A stretch of 64,000 nucleotides of DNA from Cystobasidiopsis lactophilus (lineage: Eukaryota; Basidiomycota; Agaricostilbomycetes; Agaricostilbales; Chionosphaeraceae): the NCBI GenBank assembly GCA_001599975.1, contig BCIO01000001.1:5081631-5145630 (forward strand), given 5' to 3'. A program made the position numbers and the translations under genes. The notes below the pieces were generated by a model. The model ran no database searches, was not told where the DNA came from, and saw nothing but the letters and a program-made list of their open reading frames with translations. Numbering within the stretch: position 1 is the stretch's first letter; each line of letters begins with the position of its first letter. Positions 1-10,800 of the stretch are shown here, piece after piece.

Positions 1-1
1 G

Positions 2-2362
2 CACGGCGTCTCCTACCCTTGGTCCTGCGCCATCGACACGCGCCAGTTCGGCTCCGAGGCCCGCTTCGCCCGCTCCTCCTGCCACCCCAACGCCGTCATC
101 CGCCCCATCCTCTACCGCCTCAAGTCCACCTCCAAACTCACCGAGTCTTTCGAGCTCGGCTTTGGCTTGCTGGCGCTCACCGACATCTCGAAGAGGGAGG
201 AGATCGTCCTGCCGTGGGACTGGGACGACAGCCACCTCATCCACTCCCTCCCCGCCTTGCTCAACCTGCCCACCTCCCTCTGGGTGCTGGACCCCAGCCC
301 GGACCTGTCGAGGAAAATGGCGGCCGTGTCGTCCACGCTCTTCGGCTTGGGCGTGTGCGCGTGCGAGAAGCGCAAGGACTGCGCGGTGGGCTGGATGTGG
401 AGGCTGGCGTGCTCCTCCCAGCCGTCGTCGGTGGGCGGGAGCAACAGGCGGGAGGTGGAGAAGGACGAGCAGATCAAGGAGCGCATGGTCGTTTCTTTGG
501 GCATGGGCGCGAAGAAGGGCGTGGGCAAGGGCAAGAAGCAGCCGGATCTGGGGCCGATGATCGAAGTGGTCAGAGGGTGGCTGGAGATGCCGCCCGCAGA
601 GGAGGAAGCGCTGGAAGAAGTGGCGGAAGAGGAAGAGATGCAGGTTGATGTGCGTCCTTCTCGTCTCAAGCTGTTTAAGAGAGAGCTAATCGATGAAGTC
701 GTCGCACAGGAGCCGCAGTTGGAAATGGTCCAGCCTCCACCGCCTCAAACTCCAATCACCCAGACAACAGAGATGGAAGTCGACCCTCCCGCCCCTCCAG
801 TGGAAGACCTCCCGCCTCAAACTCCAGAGAGGTTCCACCATCCTCTACCACCTCATCATTTCGACCACCCTCAGCCTTTCCCGGCCACCCCTCAATTCGG
901 TGGCCCACCGCCAATCATGACTTTCCAACCCACCACCACCCCGCAGTACCCTCCACCACCTCAAGCCTACTTCTCGCCTCAGTTCGGCTCGCCCCAATTT
1001 GCCTTCTCGCCCCAGCAAGGCTTCCAGCCTTATCCCTCGCCTTACCTCCAGCAGCAATACGCGCCGCAGCTGGTGGCGTCCACCGACTCGCCGTTCGATT
1101 ATGGCGTGCCGCCACAACCTCCCATGCCCGAAGTCTACCCACCTCCGCCCGCGCCAGTGGAGCCGGAGAGAGAGCCAACGCCACCTCCACCGCCCAAGCC
1201 CAAAACGCCCAGCCCGCCACCGGTGCCTAGGGCCAAATTGTCATTCGCGGACTACAAGAGGCGGATGGCCGAGAAGAAGGTCGAGCCTGAGCCCGCTCCC
1301 GCCCCCGTGGAGAAGGTGATCGAGGAGGAAGAGAAGCAAGTCGTGGACTCACCGAGAAGTCGGACCCCGCCTTCCGAGCGCAAAGAGAGCGAAGAGGCCA
1401 GGGTGGCTTCTCCCTCTTACTCGCCGAAAGCGCTCGATTCGCCCGAAGCGCCTCGCGAGCAACATTTTTACTCGCAGTCAGCTTACCAGCCTTCCAGAGC
1501 TGCGCTTTCGTTGCGAGAGCCTTCGCCCACCACGCCGAGCGAGACCCAGTCGGCTTGGTTGACGCCTTCAGCATTGATGATGGACACCCCTCAGCCTCAA
1601 ACTCAGCAGCAGACGTCTTACTTTCCCTCGGCCTACTCGATGTCCTACGAGCCCCAACGAACTTATCGCTCTCCTTCGGCTGATTCGTACAAGGCAGACT
1701 CGCCGCCTCCCGGAGCCCAGTATCTGTCGCCCGTGGAGCAGCCGCAACAGCAGCCGCAAGGACCGGTCATCCATGAAGCCCGGAGAGCGCAGTTCACTGC
1801 GTCCGTCGGCAGCAACAGCGGCGGGATGGAGGAGAGGAGGTTGCAGCCGCCTTCCGAGCCAAGTCGGTTTAGGCGCACGCCCGACTCTCAATCGCAACCT
1901 CTACCACCTCAGCAACCTCCTCTGGTGCCAACTGGACCGCGAGGTATCTACAACCGAGTGCCAGGTCGGGGCGCCAATGTCCGAGGTCGAGGCATCAACC
2001 GGCCTTTTGGGCAGCAGCAACCCCCTCGAGGTCCGGCCGCCTCCAACCCGAACTTGGACAACGTTGAGCCCCCAAAAGGGCCCAGAGCTTACACCCGGCC
2101 GTCTTGGCCTCCTCGCCAGACTTCGCCTACCCGCCAGAACTCGCCTCCACCTCAACCGCCAGCTGGCCCAGCTTCCTATCGAAACCAACCTGTTCCTACT
2201 GGCCCCGCAGCAGATCGAGGGTATCGACCAATGCCACCGCAGAACGAATACCAAGAGCAGCAGCAGCAGCAAAGGTATCAACCTCAAGGTCCGTCGAGGG
2301 GAAGGGGGTTCTCGCAGCCCAGAGGAGGCGGATTCGGGTGGAGGGGAAGGGGCAGGTATTGA
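2..2362 (+). CDS. Set3-like SET-domain protein, 5' truncated by window
   Basis: The frame is open from base 2, so the start lies outside the window. The first ~80 residues are the C-terminal half of a SET domain: RFARSSCHPN matches the RFxNHSCxPN motif, followed by FGLLALTDISKREEIVLPW and DWDDSHLIHSLPALL. This arrangement, with WDWDD in place of a catalytic GEELTxDY tyrosine block, is typical of the Set3/MLL5 group, which scaffolds a histone deacetylase complex and usually carries an upstream PHD finger (not visible here). The remaining ~650 residues are Pro/Gln-rich and look disordered, ending in an RG/RGG-rich tail (RGRGFSQPRGGGFGWRGRGR) that may bind RNA. No introns are needed. I infer a chromatin reader without methyltransferase activity; the assignment to the Set3 group is by motif only. 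Confidence 0.8.
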   Translation, partial: HGVSYPWSCAIDTRQFGSEARFARSSCHPNAVIRPILYRLKSTSKLTESFELGFGLLALTDISKREEIVLPWDWDDSHLIHSLPALLNLPTSLWVLDPSPDLSRKMAAVSSTLFGLGVCACEKRKDCAVGWMWRLACSSQPSSVGGSNRREVEKDEQIKERMVVSLGMGAKKGVGKGKKQPDLGPMIEVVRGWLEMPPAEEEALEEVAEEEEMQVDVRPSRLKLFKRELIDEVVAQEPQLEMVQPPPPQTPITQTTEMEVDPPAPPVEDLPPQTPERFHHPLPPHHFDHPQPFPATPQFGGPPPIMTFQPTTTPQYPPPPQAYFSPQFGSPQFAFSPQQGFQPYPSPYLQQQYAPQLVASTDSPFDYGVPPQPPMPEVYPPPPAPVEPEREPTPPPPPKPKTPSPPPVPRAKLSFADYKRRMAEKKVEPEPAPAPVEKVIEEEEKQVVDSPRSRTPPSERKESEEARVASPSYSPKALDSPEAPREQHFYSQSAYQPSRAALSLREPSPTTPSETQSAWLTPSALMMDTPQPQTQQQTSYFPSAYSMSYEPQRTYRSPSADSYKADSPPPGAQYLSPVEQPQQQPQGPVIHEARRAQFTASVGSNSGGMEERRLQPPSEPSRFRRTPDSQSQPLPPQQPPLVPTGPRGIYNRVPGRGANVRGRGINRPFGQQQPPRGPAASNPNLDNVEPPKGPRAYTRPSWPPRQTSPTRQNSPPPQPPAGPASYRNQPVPTGPAADRGYRPMPPQNEYQEQQQQQRYQPQGPSRGRGFSQPRGGGFGWRGRGRY

Positions 2363-3028
2363 GCCTCTGATTGTTGTACTTCTTTTTACTGTAGGAGGAA
2401 TGCCACTTGTAGGACTTTCAACCGTCGCGTTCTGCTGCTGGCAGCCGCCACCACTTTTGCGCCGTGACTGTGCTCCGCTCTTTTTCTCGGCGCGGTGCTG
2501 CCGGTCTGCTTGCCTGATTGAGGCTCCGTAGTGACGTCGACCTGCCCCATGCGCATATGAGCGCCGGCCACGCAAAACCGCTTGCCTTGCGGTTTTTGCT
2601 GATTCTCGCTCGTCTCGCTGTCTGAAGGCGAGAGTCTGCCAGAGCTTTCCCTTTGTTTGATGCAAGTGTCTCAGGCATTCACTTTCATAGAATTCTATGC
2701 GCCCTCGAAGCGGTCCGGGTCCTTGTCGAACGCCCAACTCCAGCTCTTGGCCCGCATCAATTCCAGCTTTCCTTGTTCGACGTGAACTACAATGATTCGA
2801 ACGGATTTCGTTCGAAACCGAGAAGGTCCTCTTGAGCTGACGGCAACAATCTCTGTTCGAACGTGCCTCGGGACCAGAGACGACTTCTGGCCGACAGCCT
2901 ATAAAAGGTGTCGCTCTTTCTTGCTCGTTGCTCGCCTGCGTATCAAGAAGAATTCCGGAGCACTCTGTCTTTGACTCTCTCAGCATTCTCCCGCCACTCG
3001 ATCGCCGCGTTAGCAAAACGATTGCAAA
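2363..3028. other. Intergenic region with TATA-box promoter
   Basis: No coding signal is convincing here. A good TATA element lies near the right end, about 120 bases before the ATG at 3029. The repeated TTCGAACG/TTCGAA-type motifs around 2785-2860 may be regulatory, but I cannot assign them. Confidence 0.5.
2900..2907 (+). promoter_or_regulatory. TATA box
   Basis: TATAAAAG, a consensus TATA element, 122 bases upstream of the ATG at 3029 and followed by a pyrimidine-rich stretch suitable for transcription initiation. Confidence 0.5.
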
Positions 3029-4101
3029 ATGTCACAGTCTCTGATCATGGGTGCCCAACTCTACCGCGATCAGTCCAGCGACTTGGCTTACTATCTTGGC
3101 CACCACGAATCGCCTCAATCTACCTATGACATTGCACGTTTTATGGAAATGGAGTTACGACCCAGCCGGGGACAGCAACAAACTTTGAAACTTCTCTCCT
3201 ACTACTGTTGGAACACCAAGGGCCGGAACTTTTGGGACAAATGGGACAGGTACGACTACATCATGGATAATCAATCTCGCCTGTTTTTGCCGGCCTATAA
3301 GGCTGGCACGAGTTGGACTTTTTACCAGGCCAATGATGTCTTGACGCCTTACATGTATGTCGTTTGGCTTGCGATGGTGGCAAATGCTTATAACAACTGC
3401 ATAGACCTGTGGGCGAAGCAATGTTTCAGCTGTCCGGGAACTTGCAGCATCTGTGGCAGGGCAAAGACAACCATCAGGCAGAGCCAAGCGATCGACGCTA
3501 CTTCAAGTTGGCTGCCAAGAATCAGCACGGCGTCCTGTCACAATGCTTTGAGGAAGTTCCAGCGGCCGAACACCCCCAGGTACACCCAAGGTATGTGCTT
3601 GCGCATTCGCATAAGCTCCTTTCGATAATTTTCGAGCTGGCCATCAGGAATGTGGACGGTGCCATTGTTGTCAAACCCGTCACTCAGCCGGCATCTACTG
3701 CTACGGCAGCTGAGAAGAGTCACTACGTGGGAAGTCACCTTAGACCTTGGTAGGCATTGTTGCCCAGGTCTCGCACGTCCTCCAACTTAGAACGATTTGT
3801 ATGAAACGGCCAAGATGGCCTTTGCTCTTCTCAACCACTTCGGCATCCTCACTAGGTGCCCAGCGCGTATCCCCATGCCCTGGCATCTCCGAATTGCCAG
3901 AGTTTCTTCCTTTCACACACACAGTGGGAGCCCGGATCTTGTCTCCTGCGTCATTTTGAGGCCCAATACAGGGTTTAGACAATACGTTTATAGTTATAAC
4001 CACTACACAATCTCTATGATGAGCGCCTTTACCTTGATCCTGCTACCAACAACTGCTGCGAATGCGATGAGCGAACTTTCGCCACCGAGTGGCCGCCTTG
4101 A
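3029..4101 (+). CDS. Unrecognised protein, exon structure unresolved
   Basis: An ATG at 3029 opens a 199-codon frame with a convincing aromatic-rich start (SYYCWNTKGRNFWDKWDRYD, then LFLPAYKAGTSWTFYQANDV) and a Cys cluster (KQCFSCPGTCSICGR) near 3420-3465. A canonical intron appears to start at the GTATGT near 3592 and end near 3650. Cys-rich stretches in other frames downstream (CGRCHCC near 3653, and NNCCECDERT ending in a stop at 4099-4101) could be later exons. I could not find one splice chain joining all these pieces, so the right end is a guess. It may be a diverged small secreted or zinc-binding protein. No family was recognised. Confidence 0.35.
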
Positions 4102-4458
4102 TTCGCGCAATCTCTCACTTTTCGCCAATTCGACTGTTCCTCTATTCTTCCTAGCCATGCTCAATCTTAATGATGACACTGTTGGATGAGCTACTTGCGC
4201 CTTGGCCACTGTGGTGGCTTTCCAGCCTTTTCCCGAAGGTCGAAGGACCGTCGAAGACGTCGCGACCGGGCCAGCTTCTTGGTCAGTTTCAACGTCGAAG
4301 ACTGTTCGACGGACGTTTCATGCACTAGAAAAAGTCCTTTGTCGTGTGTGCAGTGCCTACAGTGAACCCTCGAACGTTTCGACGAATACTGTTCCCCAGG
4401 CGGACGATTTCCAGGCCTAGTGCGCTTGCCTCCCTCTCTATCTTGGCTTCGTACCGCC

Positions 4459-5051
4459 ATGCCGCTCCCAAAAGCAATATTCGCTTACGTTTTGATCACC
4501 GGCATCCCGACCATCTTGGCCCAACTCGCCGTCTGTGTCGGATCATGCCCTGGTGCGGCGCAGACGGGAGGATGGGGCACCTATGTGGGCTCGTCAAACT
4601 GTCTGACGTCTGAAGATACCAACGCCCACAACCCGGATCTTGCGCGCCTGATCGACGACTTGCCATGGGATGGCAAGGGCACCTTCTCCGGGCAGTGCAC
4701 CAACTCTGTGTCTTCGAGCGGCACCCCAGGCTTCAAATCGGCGTGGTACCCTGGTACTGATGACCACACTTTGGTAGGGACATGCACCGCAACAACAAAA
4801 AGACCGCCTTCTGAGCTGCTGCCAGGTCCTTGTCTACAATGACCTTGACTGCTCTGGTTCTTCAGTCGCTTGGCTCAACCCAAATCAAGGTGGCACGTGT
4901 GTGCAAGCAGCGGATGGTATGCTGAGCCGTCCCTGTAGTGATGCGGGGTCTGATGGGCCTGCTGTCAGGCGTCAACTTTCGCTCCTTTGCCATCTTGGCG
5001 AAGACGGGCAATCAAAGACGCGCGCACCGGCATCGTCTTCGCCTCCACTAA
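4459..5051 (+). CDS. Small secreted protein, unknown function
   Basis: Three exons: 4459-4773, 4826-4916, 4969-5051. Residues 1-22 form a signal peptide (MPLPKAIFAYVLITGIPTIL, then AQ). The mature part has several Cys (VCVGSCPGAAQ, SSNCLTSEDT, GQCTNSV, NDLDCSGSS, GGTCVQAADG) suited to disulfides. Both introns are canonical GT-AG of 52 nt. The final exon reads GVNFRSFAILAKTGNQ and then a basic run to a stop at 5049-5051. A neighbouring frame of the same exon reads KDARTGIVFASTNF to a stop, so a 1-base sequence error or frame change near 5010 is possible. No catalytic motif was seen. It lies beside a second secreted-protein gene on the same strand. Confidence 0.65.
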
Positions 5052-5522
5052 CTTCTGAAAGTCTCTGCTGCTACAATCTACCTCCGATGACGCAAGAGCT
5101 GCTTCGCCAAGTGGGTGGCGTTGTCGCAGATATCATTGTGGCACCGGACGTGGCGGACGTGGTTTTGGAGAAATCAAAGAAAGGGACTCTCACGGACCTC
5201 ATGTATCCTTTACCTTTCTTGTAGTGGTGGCTGCGCGTATGTAATAAGAAAAGCCACTCGTCAATTTTGACCTTTTGCCACCTCGACTCACCACTTGCAG
5301 ATCCTGACTTTCGGGCAATCGCTTTGTTTTCTTGCTCTCAGCCTTCTCTTTGCCTTTGGAAATGCTTGGACTCTTGGCAGCTCCCATCGAACTGCGGCTT
5401 TCGAGAGGCATTCCCGCATGAAAAATGAGTGCCGAGCAGAATGCCTGCGCATGCCGGACCTCTAGCCTGGTCCTTTCGAGTATATACGGGTCTCATGTGT
5501 CTCTTGGACCCTTACAGACATC
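5052..5522. other. Intergenic, promoter of next secreted gene
   Basis: No supported gene. The stretch separates two same-strand secreted-protein genes and must hold the 3' end of the first and the promoter of the second. GAGTATATAC near 5478 may serve as a TATA-like element about 45 bases before the ATG. Confidence 0.35.
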
Positions 5523-6536
5523 ATGAGGACAGCTGCCTTCACTTTCATAGCCGCCTTGCCCTTCTTCTCTGGCTTTGCTCGCGCCTGCGAAGGGGCTTGC
5601 ATCACGGACACCACCTTGGCGTGAGTGCCTTGCTCGTTGCATCTGAGCTCACTGATATAGTAAACAGGTTCATGGGCAACTACTCGGTCATCCTCAGCCA
5701 AGTCTACGACGCCATCACGACCCAGATCCACAACGACATCCTGCTGAACACGTCGCCCCAAGTCATCGCGCCTTTCCTCAGCCCCATCAAGAACCAGTTC
5801 AGCGACGGCGAGTACAACAGGACGGAATACGCCATCTTCCCCTCCTACTTCCACGGCAAATGCCAGATCAACGGCGTCAACCCGCCTGGCTGCCCCAACC
5901 CTTCTTGCCACGTGTGCGTTGCTTTCTCCCATTGGTAATCCTTTTCTTTTAGACTTCAAAGTCTGAGCTCTTCTCCAGTGTCTGCGGTACGCCGGGCAGC
6001 ATGGTCTACCACTACGACAAGCTGGTCTCACTCGTCTGGAATATCATGTCGTCTTCTTTCGCTTCATCGTTGTCCCATTCTTCCAGCGGCTACAGGTACC
6101 TGGAGAAGGCGGTCTTGAAGCAAGCGGAGGCCGACAACTTTGCCAGCCCACCTTCGATGGCCAACGCAGTCTCCCCCGGCTCCTCCTCCCCTTCCTTCTT
6201 GGGCAATGGCGGTGGCGGGTCTCCACTTGCTGGACTACCTCTTCCTCTCAAGATGAGGACCAAGCGATCGTGAGTTCTCCTCTCCTTTTTCCCTCCAGAC
6301 ATCAATTCAGCGCCACCTTCAGCAGCCCCGTCGGCGTCCGCATTTCCCAAGACATCGCTAAAGCCCGACGTCTTCGTCGACAGGTCCGGCCCATGGATTC
6401 CGAAGCCATCAAGTCCAAGCTCAAGCAGATCATGGCGAGTGCCGCTAGGGAAGGACTGCAAGCGGCGTGCGGCCCAGACTTGACCAACTGCCGCTGGGAG
6501 AAGGCGATGAAGGCGTTCATTCTCACGTTTCCTTAG
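5523..6536 (+). CDS. Predicted secreted protein, unknown function
   Basis: Four exons give a 290-residue protein: 5523-5620, 5668-5913, 5979-6269, 6299-6536. The first ~20 residues are a signal peptide (MRTAAFTFIAALPFFSGFAR) followed by ACEGACITDTT. The body has helical segments (YSVILSQVYDAITTQIHND) and paired Cys (GKCQINGVNPPGCPNPSCH, VVCGTPGS) and a basic C-terminal third ending near CGPDLTNCRWEKAMKAFIL. Introns 1 and 2 are canonical (47 and 65 nt). The third would be only 29 nt (GTGAGT...CCTCCAG), unusually short. A longer alternative from the GT at 6096 also keeps frame, so the Ser/Gly-rich middle may be partly intronic. No family was recognised. Confidence 0.65.
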
Positions 6537-6647
6537 GAATTAAGGAATGGAGAGAGAGGGCGAGGGCGGGTCAGGTGTAGCATGTCAATTCTTCTAATAG
6601 TCTAATTCTACAAGAACGCAAACGGGTTTTTCGGGACCGCTCATACG

Positions 6648-8605
6648 TCACCCGTTGATGAGGCGGGTCATTTGGAAGAAGAATTTGACGGCATCGACGT
6701 GGGCTTGGAGCTTGAGGCGCTCGTTGAAGGTGTGGATGGCCACGCCGTCGCCCTTGCGGTGGGGCGTGAACCGGTAAATATTGGGCGTTACGTTCCAGTA
6801 CTCCTTTGTGTCAGTGTTGCCGGCCAGCTGGAGAACATCGATCGTTAGTCTGTGTTGGGAGGTCCAGAAGAAGGCAATGCGCACCGAGTAAGGCGCAACG
6901 ACGGTGTCCGGCCCAAAGACGTGGCGAAGAGCGCCACTGAAAAGCTTCCAGCCGTCCGAGGTGAGAGGCGAGAACGGAGAAGGAGGGAGCGGGTTCAGCG
7001 CTTCTAGTGTGATGTCGGCGGTCGAGCCATTGAACGCCGCCAGCGAGAGGCTGAAGCGTTTCGCGATGGGTGCAACAATCGAGGTGATCCGCTGCTGGAT
7101 CTCTTCGATGCTCGAGTGATGTGCTACCCGGTAGTTGATGGTGAGCTCGGTCTTTTGGGGAAGGAGGTTCGATTTGACTCCTCCAACGATAACGTCAAGG
7201 GCCTGGGTCTGTGACGGATTCAGCAGAGGACGGAGAGTGCCAGTGTGTAGCACTGGATTCGCTCACGTTTGTTACAAGAGCTGCATCTGCCAGCGAGATG
7301 GAAGCGATAGTGTTGGCCAGCTGCTTGAGCGCCTTGTCGCTCTTCGCGCTCCGCCGAATGAGGCTGGCCCACTTTGAAGGAAGAGAGTCCGGAGTCTGTT
7401 CAAGCCTGCATTGTGCCGCAGTGAACATGGGATTGTCTCTGGAGAGGCCAGGAGGAAAAGGCCGGTCCTCTAGTGCGACTGAAATCAAAGCCATGATGCC
7501 AATTCCGGTGTGCGGTGGGGGAACGGCTGCAGTAGAATAAGCTGAGGTCAGGTTCAATATCAAAGGAGAAGGAAAAGGACAAACATGAATGGCCACCAGC
7601 GCTATTGACTGTGATGACCACGTCGAGCCACCCTTTCTCTGCGGTGGATGGTAGGACAAAGGTCTTCCCTCCGATCGACTCGATTCCACCTCCACCTTCG
7701 TCGATAATCAGTTCCACCCCGTCCTTTCCGTACAGCTCTTCGATCCTTTGAGCTAACGGTGTCGCCCCTTCGTTATTGTTGCGCACCAACTCTTCGTCGA
7801 TTCCCAAGCTGATGAGCAGCGTTCGCTTGGGAGTAAAGCCGGCATCAATCAAAGCAGTGACGGCTTGGAAGATGGCGACCAAGCTGGACTTGTCGTCGCT
7901 GACGCCGCGGCCAAAAACAAATTCGCCATCGAAATAGCCAGAGAGAGGAGGATGGACCCAAGACTCTTCGGCACCGATTGGAACTGTGTCCTGGTGTGCC
8001 ATCAAGATGGAGGGCTTGAGCGAAGCGTCCGAACCCTTCCACGTGTAAAGCCGAGCAAAAGTGTTGATCTTCTCTAGTTCTAGATTACTGTGAACAGAAG
8101 GGAAGTGGCTCTCGAGATAGTCGCCGAACTTTGCGAAGCGACTGCAAGCTCAAGAAGCTTTCATCATGCTGTGTTATTATGCAGTATCGAAAGCGGTGAC
8201 TTGCCTGAATCGAGGATCATCGTGGACAGTCCCAGTGTCCCCGAAGACTTGGGTGTCGACCTGGACAGCAGCGACAAGGTGCTCCAAGCTAGCATTTCGA
8301 TACTCTGGGCTGGCCAACTCTTGTAACTTCTGCTCCAGACTTTCCGAAGGCGCAGGCTCCAAAGCAGGCTGCTGAGGACACAGCTCCTTATGGACTCCGG
8401 AGACGAACAATGCATCCCAGTTGAAGACGATCCGACACGCCTGATATAGAACAAACAACAGGAGGGTCCAGGACAACAGCTTGCCGACTCCAAATCGGTT
8501 ACGTTTCTGGCATGGGCGAGCAGGTTGGGGCCGCAGCGGCCCGTTCAAAGGCTGCTTTTCTAGGTCGGAAACAATCAAGCTAGTCTTTTCTTGAGCTGCG
8601 GACAT
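6648..8605 (-). CDS. CPS1: Vacuolar carboxypeptidase S-like M20 peptidase
   Basis: Five exons on the minus strand (8605-8205, 8141-7585, 7526-7267, 7208-6885, 6827-6648) give 573 residues. A basic N-terminal tail precedes one membrane anchor (LLSWTLLLFVLYQACRIVF), as in fungal carboxypeptidase S, a type II vacuolar membrane zinc peptidase releasing C-terminal residues from peptides. M20 metal-site motifs are in order: MAHQDTVPI, FGRGVSDDKSSLVA, GIDEELVR, DEGGGGIESIGG, and GGHSSVPPPHTGIGI of the dimerisation domain. The intron at 8142-8204 is GC-AG (AG|GCAAGT). The intron at 6828-6884 (57 nt) is stop-free and in frame, so its retention would add 19 residues. I chose the ATG at 8605 because an upstream extension would begin with GTG. 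The gene diverges from the PP2C gene at 8692 with only 86 bases between. Confidence 0.92.
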
Positions 8606-8691
8606 TTTGGCAAAGCCAACAGTGCGAGAGGTGGCCGGCGGCGGAAGAGTTGCAAAGAAGCTCTCTTGGAGCGAGTCCGCCAACACCGCTC

Positions 8692-10800
8692 ATGCAGCGC
8701 TCTGCCAACCTCTCCTTCAAGCTCTTAGCTCGAAGGTACTCAGAAACAGCGCACAAGCGGCCGCCACCCAGCCCACAGCGCCGGCGGACGCTCGATTTCG
8801 TCTTCATCGGTCTTGGAGCGGCAAGCGTCGCTGGCCTCATCGTGCGTTCGAAAGCGCCTGCTCTTGAGGCGTCTCTCATCTGCGAGAACAGATCTTTTCC
8901 ACTACGAACGCGAAAGCGAAGGAGAAGATCTCATCGGCCATCTCACCCGCCCCTCAACCCTCCACTTTCACCATCCGACTGCCTGGCGCGGACCCCAAAA
9001 CACTGCGAGAAAAGACGCTGGCGTTGATGAACGCGCAACAGGCGGATACCAAGCTCAGGGAGCACGAGAGCTCGTTCGCCTTGGGCCGCCCTGGAAATCC
9101 GATTTATCGGTTCGACACCAGTTTCCTCGCCTCCAACCAGCCCATCGAGGACGACAATGCCGTTCAAATCTTAGCAAGAGATCCCACGGCCCCGGTGCAG
9201 GGCGATATGCTGTTGTTTGGCGTGTTCGATGGGCACGCGGGCTGGCAGACGTCGCGCCTGCTGGCGGAGCGGCTCATCCCCTATGTCGCCAGGGAGCTCA
9301 ACAACGTCTTCCGTGGAGCGTCTCAGTACCAAAACCTCCGAATATCGACCATGTCCGACGAGACCGCCAAGCAGTCGCAGCCGGGCAAGCTGGCCTACTT
9401 TGCTTCGCTCATCAAGAAGGGCCTTTTGGTCCGGGATGAGAGCGGTGGATACGTGCTCACCGACCTCGATCAGGACGATACCATCGTTCACCAAGCTTTG
9501 AAGAACGCGTTCTTGACGCTGGACGACGAGATCGTGAATGCTCCCATCAAGGAGCTTAAGAAGCTCTCCAGCCAGAGCGAGACCATTCGCAAAGCTGACA
9601 CCCCTTCTGTTTCTCAAACTCAAGCCCTGCAAACCCTCCTTCCAGCCTTGTCCGGCTCCTGCGCTCTGCTGTCCTACATTGATGTCGGTCGGAACAAGAT
9701 CCACACAGCGTGCACGGGTGACTCGCGGGCCATCATGGGGACCTACGAAGTTGATGCTAAGGGAAAGGGGCGGTGGAAAGTGACGGTGCTGTCGGAAGAC
9801 CAGACGGGCCGGAACGAGAAGGAGGCAGATAGGATGCGCGCAGAACACCCGGCGTCGGAGAGCGCCACCGTCATTCAGCGTGGGAGAGTTCTTGGAGGCC
9901 TGGAGCCTACCAGAGCTTTCGGTGCGTCACATTTTGCTGATTCTGCCCTCATGCCTTTGTTGACATGTTTTGGTAGGCGACGCGATTTACAAATGGAAGC
10001 CCGGGATCTATAACCAGCTCATGGAGAAGCTTCATCCAGGATCAGGGAGGAAGCTCCGGCCGGATTGGTGCGCTTCGTTCATCTCGGGCCGCGAAGTGTG
10101 CTTTGTTTTGATTACTGATTTGAACACCCAGTCTCACTCCTCCTTATGTGACGGCACAACCCGAGATCGTCACCACCGACCTGCTTCCTGAAGTATCAGA
10201 AGCGAGCCCGCAAGGCAGCCGAAGGCGGTTCATCGTCATGGCGACTGATGGACTTTGGGACCGCCTAGAAAACAACACCGTGTACGAGCTTCGATCCTAT
10301 TCTCTTTCTCACATTTCATACTTATGATCTACAAATCACAGTGTCGGTCTCGTTGGTGCTTGGCTCGACGGCCAGAAGGGCCAACTGCGAGAGGCCGACG
10401 TTTTGCGGAATGTCGTGCCGGACACGGTGGCCGGCGTCCAGACTGGCCACGTCCCAGGCACCCGCCAAAACGGCAAATTCGTGTTCGAAGACTCCAATCT
10501 TTCCACTCACCTCATTCGAAACGCCCTCGGAGGCGCGGACACCCAATCCCTTTCAGCATTCCTCAGCATCCCAGCTCCCTTGTGTGAGCGCCTCTTCCCG
10601 CCTCTTTTTGAGTCTTTGAGCACTAATTAGAGTCTTCAGCGCGGCGGTACCGCGACGATATGGTGCGCTTTCATACTTTCCCCTTTCGGCCAGCAACTGA
10701 CGTTTTGTTTTGTAAACAGACCGTGACCGTCATTCTCCTCGGAGACGAAGAGAAGGGACAGCCCGAAGGCGTCAGGCGGCTACCAAAGGCCAAGCTGTAA
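8692..10800 (+). CDS. PTC5: Mitochondrial PP2C phosphatase (pyruvate dehydrogenase phosphatase type)
   Basis: Seven exons: 8692-8841, 8892-9921, 9977-10067, 10132-10281, 10342-10583, 10640-10662, 10720-10800. The start (MQRSANLSFKLLARRYSET) is an amphipathic basic presequence followed by a short hydrophobic segment (FVFIGLGAASVAGLII). PP2C motifs: SNQPIEDDNAV, LLFGVFDGHAGWQTS (metal-binding Asp), CTGDSRAIMG, GGLEPTRAFGDA, TPPYVTAQPEI, FIVMATDGLWD (metal-binding Asp) and RRYRDDMTVTVILLG. The LREKTLALMNAQQAD leader and SNxPIEDD block resemble pyruvate dehydrogenase phosphatases, so I infer dephosphorylation of PDH E1-alpha in the matrix. The 23-nt exon 6 completes the conserved RRYRDDMTV motif, showing that very small exons are real in this genome. 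Confidence 0.92.
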
